From positions 496,001-560,000 of the forward strand of contig OZ244839.1 of the NCBI GenBank assembly GCA_965220825.1: DNA of 64,000 nt. The letters are read 5' to 3'. This DNA comes from G965220825 sp965220825 (lineage in GTDB: Bacteria; Pseudomonadota; Alphaproteobacteria; UBA828). The position numbers and the translations under genes are program-made. The stretch's first letter is position 1; each line of letters starts with the position of its first letter. The notes beneath the pieces are model-generated. The model was not told the DNA's origin. It did not search any database and worked only from the letters and a program-made list of their open reading frames with translations. Positions 8,921 to 15,774 of the stretch are shown here, in pieces.

Positions 8921-9457
8921 ATGGGCCGCCACCGCTCGGAAACTCCGTCGCCTTGGGTCGTCCGGCATACGCCGCTCGTCGCGCCGGGCGGGCGGGTGCT
9001 GGACCTTGCCTGCGGAGCGGGGCGTCATGTCCGACACCTGCTCGGCGAAGGGTTCCACGTGGTGGCGGCGGATAGGGACATGTCGGGGCTCGCGGACCTT
9101 GCCTCCCACCCCCGGCTCGAGATCGTCGAGGCCGATCTGGAGGCGGGGCCGTCGACGGGAGCGCTGCTCCTGCCAGGGCGCTTCGACGGAATCGTCGTGA
9201 CGAACTACCTCTACCGCCCGCTGCTCACCCCTCTCGTCCAGAGCCTCGCTGAGGCGGGCGTCCTCATCTACGAGACCTTCGCCAGGGGCAACGAGCGGTT
9301 CGGGCGGCCCCGCAACCCGGACTATCTGCTGGTGCGCGGCGAACTGCTTGCCCTGGCCGAGGGCCGCCTCGCGGTCGCCGCCTACGAAAATGTGGAACTT
9401 GCGCGCCCCGCGCCCGCCATGGTGCAGCGGCTGTGTGCGCGCCGCGCCGGATTTTGA
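8921..9457 (+). CDS. small class I SAM-dependent methyltransferase
   Basis: A 178-aa Rossmann-fold methyltransferase. The SAM-binding motif I is plain (GGRVLDLACGAGRHVRHL), followed by the acidic end of strand 2 (VVAADRD) and a motif IV-like segment (FDGIVVTNYLYRPLL). It resembles the short TehB/UbiE-like enzymes often annotated as type 11/12 methyltransferases; KFQGNERFG-like wording in the tail (ARGNERFGRPRNPDYLL) is typical of this small subgroup. The substrate is unknown. It is convergent with the nitrilase-family gene, with only 6 bp between stops. Confidence 0.8.
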   Translation: MGRHRSETPSPWVVRHTPLVAPGGRVLDLACGAGRHVRHLLGEGFHVVAADRDMSGLADLASHPRLEIVEADLEAGPSTGALLLPGRFDGIVVTNYLYRPLLTPLVQSLAEAGVLIYETFARGNERFGRPRNPDYLLVRGELLALAEGRLAVAAYENVELARPAPAMVQRLCARRAGF

Positions 9458-9463
9458 GGCCCG

Positions 9464-10321
9464 TCAGCCGGCCGCGCGACGCGGCGCCTCCCGCTCCTCC
9501 GGCGTAAGGAAGCTCCGGTCGTGGGCGAGCGCCGGGATGGTCGCCCGCGCCTCGTCCACGCGTGAGAGTGCCAAGTCGGCAACGGCGAGGCCCGTACCCT
9601 CGCCACCGTCCGCCAGCACCTCGCCCCACGGGTCCACGATGAGCGAGTGGCCGTAGGTCTTGCGTCCCCCGGAATGGCTGCCCCACATGCAGGGTGCGAT
9701 CACGAAGCAGCCGGTCTCGATCGCCCGGGCCCGCAGCAGCACATGCCAGTGGGCCTCGCCGGTATGTTTGGTGAAGGCGGCAGGCACGCCGATCAGCCTG
9801 GCGCCGGCATGGGCGAGCGCGCGATAGAGCTGCGGGAAGCGCAGGTCGTAGCAGACCGTCATGCCGAAGCCGCCCCAGGGCGTCTCGGCGACCACGGCGT
9901 GGCCCCCGGGGCGAAAGACCTCGCTCTCCCGGTAGCGCTCGCCGGTGGGAAGGTCCACGTCGAACATGTGGATCTTGTCGTAGGTGGCGGCCACCCGGCC
10001 GTCCGGGTCGATCAGCGAGGACCGGTTGAATACACGCCCGTCGCCGGCGGCCGTCGCCACCGAGCCCGCCAGAAGCCAGACCCCGGTCTCGCGGGCGAGC
10101 TCCTGGAAGGCGTTCACCGCCGGGTGGTTCTCGAACGCGGCGGCGCTCGCCCTGAGCGGCTTGCTCCGATGCTCCATCAGCGCCACGTTCTCCGGCAGCG
10201 CGACGAGTTCCGCCCCGCGCTCCCGGGCTTCTCGCACCAGAGCGCTTGCGGCGGAAATATTTTCGTCCAGGTTCTGCCCACTCGAGGGTTGGGCGCAGGC
10301 GACGCGAAGCGTATCAGCCAT
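9464..10321 (-). CDS. carbon-nitrogen hydrolase (nitrilase superfamily, Nit-like amidase)
   Basis: A 285-aa amidase of the nitrilase superfamily with the catalytic triad Glu44 (VALPENVALM), Lys116 (TYDKIHMFD) and Cys157 (TVCYDLRFPQLYR). The KIHMFDVDLPTG and CYDLRFPQLYR segments match the Nit1/Nit2 branch, whose members act on deaminated glutathione or omega-amides of 2-oxo acids. The ATG at 10321 overlaps the end of the glutaredoxin gene by 8 bp, so grxC and this gene form one transcription unit. That neighbour supports a deaminated-glutathione amidase role, though this is inference. Confidence 0.85.
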   Translation of the reverse strand: MADTLRVACAQPSSGQNLDENISAASALVREARERGAELVALPENVALMEHRSKPLRASAAAFENHPAVNAFQELARETGVWLLAGSVATAAGDGRVFNRSSLIDPDGRVAATYDKIHMFDVDLPTGERYRESEVFRPGGHAVVAETPWGGFGMTVCYDLRFPQLYRALAHAGARLIGVPAAFTKHTGEAHWHVLLRARAIETGCFVIAPCMWGSHSGGRKTYGHSLIVDPWGEVLADGGEGTGLAVADLALSRVDEARATIPALAHDRSFLTPEEREAPRRAAG

Positions 10322-10577
10322 CGGCAAGGCCCAGGCGCCGGTCGAGCTGGCCGCTCTCTTCGAGGGCCGCAAGCTCGTCCGAGCCACCCACGGGCTCCCC
10401 ATCTATGAAAATCTGCGGCACGGTAAAGCCGCCGGACCGCTCCTCCATTTCGCGGCGCAATTCCGGCTTGCCGGCGATATCGATCTCGGTAAAGGGCACG
10501 CCCTTGGACTTCAGCAGCATGCACGCCCGCATACAGAAGGGGCAAAAAGGCGTGGTGTAGATCGCGACGTCCGCCAT
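10314..10577 (-). CDS. grxC: glutaredoxin 3
   Basis: An 87-aa dithiol glutaredoxin with the active site CPFC at residues 12-15, the cis-proline segment TVPQIFIDGEPVGGSDEL and the GSDEL motif that binds glutathione. It reduces protein disulfides or glutathionylated proteins in the cytosol. The length is normal for GrxC. The order comF - grxC - nitrilase on the same strand is common in alphaproteobacteria. The start is ATG at 10577; the 8-bp overlap with the downstream amidase gene implies coupling. Confidence 0.93.
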   Translation of the reverse strand: MADVAIYTTPFCPFCMRACMLLKSKGVPFTEIDIAGKPELRREMEERSGGFTVPQIFIDGEPVGGSDELAALEESGQLDRRLGLADG

Positions 10578-10606
10578 GGCCCTTTCCCGAACGATGCGGT
10601 TCGCCA

Positions 10607-11362
10607 TCATGGCCGGTCGGGCAAGGCGCGCGCAAGGGTAACGACCACCACGGAGGCGGCGCCCGCTTGTTTCAGCGCGCGGGCGCAGGCCTCCGCCGTC
10701 GCGCCGGTGGTCAGCACATCGTCCACCAGGAGGATGCGCCGCCCCTTCGCATATGCCTCCCTTCCGGGGCGCACGGCACAGGCAGCCCGCATATTGCGCC
10801 GCCGCTCCGCGGCGGAAAGCCGCGCCTGGGGGCGGGTCCGCCGCGTTCTTACCAGGAGGTCGGGAACCGCGGCGATACCAGACCGTTTGGCGAGGATTCC
10901 GGCGAGTTCCGCCGATTGGTTGAAGCGCCGTACGAGAAGCCGAAGGCGGTGAAGCGGCACCGGGGCGATCAGATCCACGTCGGGCAGCAGAGGTGCCGCC
11001 GCGCGGTGGAGCCATTCGGCGAGCCGGGGCGCGAGCCAGGATCGGTCCGCCATCTTGTAGGCGAGTACGAGGTCGCGGCCGACACCCTCATAGGAGAACG
11101 CCGCACGTGCGCGCCTATAGACCGGTAGGCGTTCTGCGCAGCTGCCGCAGAGCGCGTCCGGCCCCGCCTCGATCTCGAACGGCAGACCACAGCATGCGCA
11201 GAAGGGCGGTGCGATGAAACGCATCTCGTTCCAGCACCGGGGGCAGAGCGTGCCGGCGGCGCCGACCGAGCGGTCGCAGGCGAGGCACGAGGGCGGCAGC
11301 ACCAGGTGAATGCCCTGCCGCAGCATGGCCTGCCCCAGTTTCGTTGCGCGTTCCCGCAGCAT
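10607..11362 (-). CDS. comF: ComF-family phosphoribosyltransferase-like protein
   Basis: A 251-aa double-zinc-ribbon and phosphoribosyltransferase protein. Cysteine pairs CLAC, CPRC, CACC and CGSC lie in the first 75 residues. The PRPP-binding loop RRILLVDDVLTTGATA lies near the C terminus, and VPLHRLRLLVRRFNQSAEL is the ComF signature. In competent bacteria ComF helps imported single-stranded DNA; elsewhere the role is unclear. The ATG at 11362 (GGGAGG upstream, somewhat distant) places the first Cys about 22 residues in, as in relatives; ATGs at 11389 and 11413 are also possible. It is divergent from the methyltransferase at 11432. Confidence 0.88.
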   Translation of the reverse strand: MLRERATKLGQAMLRQGIHLVLPPSCLACDRSVGAAGTLCPRCWNEMRFIAPPFCACCGLPFEIEAGPDALCGSCAERLPVYRRARAAFSYEGVGRDLVLAYKMADRSWLAPRLAEWLHRAAAPLLPDVDLIAPVPLHRLRLLVRRFNQSAELAGILAKRSGIAAVPDLLVRTRRTRPQARLSAAERRRNMRAACAVRPGREAYAKGRRILLVDDVLTTGATAEACARALKQAGAASVVVVTLARALPDRP

Positions 11363-11431
11363 CGGTGGTGCGGCGCCTCCCTTATCCATCCATCTTTCGC
11401 ACGGCGTGCGCATCGTGCCATAACCTCGGCC

Positions 11432-12445
11432 ATGGCGCAGCGTGGCGGAGCGGCGGAGCGACCCGACCCGGCGCGGGTTTTCGACCGGGCGGCGGTGCGC
11501 GCCCATCGGGACCGCGCGGCGGCGGGATTCGCAGGCGGCGGCGACTTTCTCCTCCGGGAGGTGGCGGACCGGCTCCTGCTTCGCCTCGACGACGTCAAGC
11601 GCCGCTTCGCCAAGGTGCTGGACCTCGGCTGCCATACCGGACAGCTCGCACCGGGGTTCGCGCGCCGCGGCGGCGTGGAGCTGTTGGTGGAGGCGGATCT
11701 CTCCGCCGCCATGGCGCGCCGCGCCGCGGGCCGCTGCCGCCTCGTCGCCGACGAGGAATGGCTGCCTTTTCGGGAGTCGTCCTTCGACCTCGTGGTGAGC
11801 GCGCTGAGCCTTCATTGGGTGAACGACCTGCCGGGCGCGCTGGTGCAGATCAATCGCGCGCTCGAGCCCGACGGCCTGCTGCTTGGCGCCATGCTCGGCG
11901 GAGAGACGCTGCACGAGCTGCGGGAGGCATTCATGCGCGCGGAAGCGGAGCGGGAAGGCGGCGTGCGCCCGCATGTCTCGCCCTTCCCCGACGTGCAGGA
12001 TGTGGGCGGTCTGCTGCAGCGGGCGGGCTTCGCGCTCCCGGTGGTGGACACGGACCGGATCGCCGTCACCTATGAGGACGCCTACGCGCTGATGGCCGAT
12101 CTTCGCGCCATGGGGGAGGGCAACGCGGTCCGTGAGCGCGCCCCGCATTTCGCACGGCGCGGGACCTTCGACGATGTGGCGGCGCGCTACCGGGCGCTGT
12201 TCGCCCGCCCGGACGGCCGCGTTCCGGCGACGTTTCAGGTGCTCTATCTCGCCGGCTGGCGGCCTCACAAATCGCAACAGAAGCCCGCACGCCGCGGCAG
12301 CGGGCGCGTCGGCATGGCGGAGGCTCTGTCAGCCCCGCCGCAACCCGCCCAGCCGGCCCCGGCGGTGGAAGTGGGCGGTCCCGAAGGGCCGGACCCGGCG
12401 CGCTACGGGGACTGGGAGCGCAAGGGGCGGTGTATCGATTTCTGA
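11432..12445 (+). CDS. NDUFAF5/BioC-like methyltransferase fused to a DUF1674 (SDHAF4-type) tail
   Basis: A 337-aa protein. Residues 1 to about 300 are a class I methyltransferase: motif I VLDLGCHTG at 62-70, DLVVSALSLHWVNDLPGAL, and the C-terminal segment FQVLYLAGWRPHKSQQKPAR. These match bacterial homologues of the complex I assembly factor NDUFAF5. After a Pro/Ala linker, residues 313-337 read EVGGPEGPDPARYGDWE then RKGRCIDF, the conserved core of DUF1674, the family of the succinate dehydrogenase assembly factor SDHAF4. DUF1674 is normally a separate gene of 60-100 codons. The frame is continuous and no convincing internal ribosome site is seen. A role in respiratory-complex assembly is inferred. 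Confidence 0.85.
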   Translation: MAQRGGAAERPDPARVFDRAAVRAHRDRAAAGFAGGGDFLLREVADRLLLRLDDVKRRFAKVLDLGCHTGQLAPGFARRGGVELLVEADLSAAMARRAAGRCRLVADEEWLPFRESSFDLVVSALSLHWVNDLPGALVQINRALEPDGLLLGAMLGGETLHELREAFMRAEAEREGGVRPHVSPFPDVQDVGGLLQRAGFALPVVDTDRIAVTYEDAYALMADLRAMGEGNAVRERAPHFARRGTFDDVAARYRALFARPDGRVPATFQVLYLAGWRPHKSQQKPARRGSGRVGMAEALSAPPQPAQPAPAVEVGGPEGPDPARYGDWERKGRCIDF

Positions 12446-12502
12446 CCGGTTCCGCCGTCGGCCCCGGGGGTCGTGGGCGCGGTCGCTGGCTGGGAGAGGC
12501 CA

Positions 12503-13546
12503 ATGCTGCAACTCGGGCTCGTTCTCGGCTATTCCGGCCGGGGCTTCGCCATCGACATGGAACTGATCCGGGAGGCGGAGGCGCTCGGCTACCGTTCCGT
12601 CTGGACGTCGGAGGCGTATGGCTCGGACGCCGTCTCGCCCGCCGCCTGGATCCTCGCGCAGACCGAGCGGCTCACCGTCGGTACCGCCCTGATGCAGATG
12701 CCGGCCCGCACGCCCGCCTGCGCCGCCATGACGGCGCTCACCCTTCAGGCGCTCTCCGGTGGGCGTTTCGTGCTGGGGGTGGGGCCCTCCGGTCCCCAGG
12801 TGGTGGAGGGCTGGCACGGCGTCGCCTACGGCAAGCCGCTGGAGCGGTTCCGCGAATATGTCTCCATCGTGCGCCGGATCGTGGCTCGCGAGGAGCCGGT
12901 GGTTCATCGTGGAACCCACTACACGCTGCCCTATGACGGCCCCGACGCTACCGGGCTCGGCAAACCCCTGAAGAGCATCCTGCATGCCGGCCACCCGCTG
13001 CCGATCTATACGGGGTCGGTGACGCCGGGCGGTCTGCGCCTCGCGGGCGAAATCGCCGACGGTCTGTTCCCGCTCTTCATGATGCCGGAGCGTGCGTCGA
13101 TCTATGTCGAACCGCTCGCCGAAGGCTTTCGCAAGGGCGGCCACGGCGACCGCCGAGAGGATTTCGCCATAGCGCCCTTCGTCGATGTGCGGATCGCCGA
13201 CGACCTCGGGTCGGCACTGCTTGCCGTAAAACGCTCCCTCGCACTCTATGTGGGGGGCATGGGCGCTCGGGGCCGCAACTTCTATACCGACTATGCGGCA
13301 CGGCTGGGTTTCGGAGAAGCGGCGGCGCGTATCCAGGAGTTGTATCTGGCGGGCGACCGGGAAGGCGCGGCCGCCGCCGTGCCCGACGAATTCGCGGACG
13401 GCATCGCTCTGGTGGGCCCGAAGGCGCATATCCGCGAGCGGCTCGCCGCGTGGAAGCGCGCAGCGGCGGATGGCTCGGTTACGGCGCTTCTTCTGGCCGG
13501 CGCGGGCCGCGAGGAAATCCGCTTCATCGCCGAGGAAGTGCTGTAG
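12503..13546 (+). CDS. LLM-class (luciferase-like) flavin-dependent oxidoreductase
   Basis: A 347-aa TIM-barrel oxidoreductase of the bacterial luciferase family that uses FMN or F420. It begins LQLGLVLGYSGRGFAIDMEL, with the typical RSVWTSEAYGSDAVSPAAW and ALSGGRFVLGVGPSGPQVVEGW segments and the late SVTPGGLRLAGEIADGLFP. These correspond to family positions that line the cofactor pocket. The ATG at 12503 follows GAGAGG. It lies 57 bp after the methyltransferase gene and may be cotranscribed. The SVTALLLAGAGREEIRFIAEEVL end resembles F420-type members. The substrate is unknown. Confidence 0.87.
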   Translation: MLQLGLVLGYSGRGFAIDMELIREAEALGYRSVWTSEAYGSDAVSPAAWILAQTERLTVGTALMQMPARTPACAAMTALTLQALSGGRFVLGVGPSGPQVVEGWHGVAYGKPLERFREYVSIVRRIVAREEPVVHRGTHYTLPYDGPDATGLGKPLKSILHAGHPLPIYTGSVTPGGLRLAGEIADGLFPLFMMPERASIYVEPLAEGFRKGGHGDRREDFAIAPFVDVRIADDLGSALLAVKRSLALYVGGMGARGRNFYTDYAARLGFGEAAARIQELYLAGDREGAAAAVPDEFADGIALVGPKAHIRERLAAWKRAAADGSVTALLLAGAGREEIRFIAEEVL

Positions 13547-13602
13547 CAGCGCTGGTGCCGGCGGGCGTGCTTCCACACCCGCCCGTCGAGCACGCTGGAC
13601 GG

Positions 13603-14232
13603 CTACCCGGCGAGGGCGCGGATCGGGCGAAAAGAGCGGCGGTGGTGGGCTGTGGGGCCGAGCTGCGCCAGGCCCTCGCGGTGCGCGCGCGTCCCATAGC
13701 CTGCGTTGCGTTCCCAGCCATAGCCCGGATGAGCGGCGGCAAGCCGGGCCATAAGGCGATCGCGCACGACCTTGGCGACGATGGAGGCCGCGGCGACGGA
13801 GAGGCTGCGCCCGTCCCCGCCCACCACGGCGCGGGCCGGGCAGGGGAGCCGTTCGGGCGTGCGGTTGCCGTCGACAAGCGCGAAGGCCGGTGCGGGGTCG
13901 AGCCTGGCGGCGGCCCGCTCCATGGCGAGTAGGCTGGCCTGCAGGATGTTGAGGCGGTCGATCTCCGCGACACTCGCCATGCCGATACCGACGGCGGCGC
14001 AGGCCAGGATCCGGTCGTAGAGGGCGGTGCGCTGCGCCGGCGAGAGGCGTTTGGAATCGAGGACGGTCGCGCACAGCGGCGCCGGCGGTCCGGCCTCGCC
14101 AAAGAGCACGGCCGCAGCCGCCACCGGGCCCGCCCAGCAGCCGCGGCCCACTTCGTCTATGCCGGCGACCCGGGCGCCGGCCGCGCGCTCGAGAGAGTAA
14201 TCCGGGCGGGCGGGTCCGGGCGGAGTGCGCAA
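13603..14232 (-). CDS. rnhB: ribonuclease HII
   Basis: A 209-aa endoribonuclease that cuts the RNA strand of RNA-DNA hybrids and single embedded ribonucleotides. The signature AGIDEVGRGCWAGPV carries Asp26-Glu27, and the other features are DSKRLSPAQR, ALVDGNRTPE and the C-terminal AHPGYGWERNAGYGT(R). These cover the DEDD active site and the GxG strand of type 2 RNase H. The length is normal. It is downstream of the aminotransferase gene on the same strand (22-bp gap) and convergent with the luciferase-like gene. Confidence 0.95.
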   Translation of the reverse strand: MRTPPGPARPDYSLERAAGARVAGIDEVGRGCWAGPVAAAAVLFGEAGPPAPLCATVLDSKRLSPAQRTALYDRILACAAVGIGMASVAEIDRLNILQASLLAMERAAARLDPAPAFALVDGNRTPERLPCPARAVVGGDGRSLSVAAASIVAKVVRDRLMARLAAAHPGYGWERNAGYGTRAHREGLAQLGPTAHHRRSFRPIRALAG

Positions 14233-14254
14233 GAAGCCGCCGGCGGGCCGCGCG

Positions 14255-15652
14255 TTACGCCTTGCCGAAGACGCTTTCCACCGCCTCGCCGAAAATGCTC
14301 ACGCTCTCGTCCACATCGGCGCGCGAGAAGGTGAGGGGCGGCGAGAAGGCGTTGATCGGCAGGAAGGGCAGTGCACGCGTCAGCAGGCCACGCTCCTGCG
14401 CCGCCGCCGAAACCCGCTTGTGGGCAGGCGGGTTCATGTCCGGCGCTTCCCAAGTGCCCGGCCCGGCGGAATATTCCACACCGAACATGAGCCCCGCGCC
14501 CCGGATCTCGCGTACATTGGGGTGGCCGCCCACACGCTCCTCGAGGCAGCGCTTGAGGTAGGGGCCGACCTCGGCGGCGTTCCCCACCAGGTTCTCGTTT
14601 TCCATGATCTCCAGATTGGCGAGGCCTACCGCGCCGCCCACCGGGTGGCCGGAATAGGTGAAACCGTGGGCGAACATGCCGACCTCCGCCGAGCCCTCCG
14701 CCAGCACCTGCCAGATGTCGTCGGAGAGCGCCACCGCTGACATGGGGAAGTAGGCGCTGGTGAGTCCCTTGGCGAAGGAGATCAGGTCCGGCTTGAGGTT
14801 GAAATAGCTGCTGCCGAACCAGGTACCCAGGCGTCCGAAGCCGCAGATCACTTCGTCGGCGATGAACAGGATGTCATGCTTCTTGAGGATCGCCTGCACC
14901 TTGTCGTAGTAGCCGCCGCCCGGGATGATGACCCCGCCGGTGCCCATCACCGGCTCCGCAATGAAGGCGGCGACGGTCTCCGCGCCCTCCTTCTCGATCA
15001 GGGCCTCGAGCTCGTCCGCCATCCGCTGGGCGAACGCCTCCTCGCTCTCGCCTTCCTGTCCGAAGCGTCCGTAGTGGGGGCAGGCGGTGTGCAGCACGCC
15101 GTCAAACGGCAGGTCGAACGCCTTGTGATAGAGCGGGATGCCGGTGAGGCTGCCCGCCGCCGCCGTGACCCCGTGATAGGCGCCGATGCGGGAGATGATC
15201 TTCTTCTTCTCCGGCTTGCCGCGAAGGTTGTTGTAGTAGCGCACCAGCTTGAACTGGGTGTCGTTCGCGTCCGACCCCGAGAGCCCGAAGAACACCTTGC
15301 CCAGGTGGTGGCAGTCGGCATGGGTGTGGAGCAGCTTGAGCAGCTTCTCGGCGAGCCGGATCTGCGGCTCGTTCGACGCCGCGCCGAAGGAGTGGAAGAA
15401 GCCGATGCGCGCCATTTCTTCCGCCGCGACATCGGCGAGCTTCTTGCGCCCGTAGCCGATATTGACGCACCAGAGCGCCGCCGCCGCGTCGATATAGCCT
15501 TGCCCGTTATGGTCGTAGACCTTGACGCCGCCGCTCTCGCGATAGACGACGGGACCCGCCTCCTGATGCTCGGCGATCGACGTCACCGGATGGAGCAGAA
15601 CCTGCCGGTCCAGTTCCTCGAGCGAGATGTTCTGGGCTTGATCGAGGGACAT
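14255..15652 (-). CDS. class III PLP-dependent aminotransferase (omega-amino acid:pyruvate type)
   Basis: A 465-aa transaminase that moves the terminal amino group of an omega-amino acid or amine to an oxo acid. The PLP lysine is Lys295 (ISFAKGLTSAYFP) and the partner Asp266 is in LFIADEVICGFGRLG. Other class III landmarks are YIDAAAALWCVNIGYG, FFGLSGSDANDTQFKLVRYY and MFAHGFTYSGHPVGGAVGLA. The pattern is closest to the putrescine/beta-alanine/taurine:pyruvate group. The ATG at 15652 has AAGGAGA just upstream. It follows the molybdopterin oxidoreductase gene by 122 bp on the same strand; the exact amine is unknown. Confidence 0.9.
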   Translation of the reverse strand: MSLDQAQNISLEELDRQVLLHPVTSIAEHQEAGPVVYRESGGVKVYDHNGQGYIDAAAALWCVNIGYGRKKLADVAAEEMARIGFFHSFGAASNEPQIRLAEKLLKLLHTHADCHHLGKVFFGLSGSDANDTQFKLVRYYNNLRGKPEKKKIISRIGAYHGVTAAAGSLTGIPLYHKAFDLPFDGVLHTACPHYGRFGQEGESEEAFAQRMADELEALIEKEGAETVAAFIAEPVMGTGGVIIPGGGYYDKVQAILKKHDILFIADEVICGFGRLGTWFGSSYFNLKPDLISFAKGLTSAYFPMSAVALSDDIWQVLAEGSAEVGMFAHGFTYSGHPVGGAVGLANLEIMENENLVGNAAEVGPYLKRCLEERVGGHPNVREIRGAGLMFGVEYSAGPGTWEAPDMNPPAHKRVSAAAQERGLLTRALPFLPINAFSPPLTFSRADVDESVSIFGEAVESVFGKA

Positions 15653-15774
15653 CGAGCGTCTCCTTCGCTTATGGGGCCGAAGCGGCCCGGCCGGATCGCA
15701 GCCCCGCGCGTGGCCTCCGCCAGCGGCACCGCGAACTGAGAGCGAGCCTAGGTCAAGTGCTGCGCTCGGGCAAC

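Noticed and set aside
11363..12277. Long N-terminal extension of the comF frame across the methyltransferase gene
   Set aside because: It is antisense to a methyltransferase with full motifs; ComF proteins begin near the first zinc ribbon.
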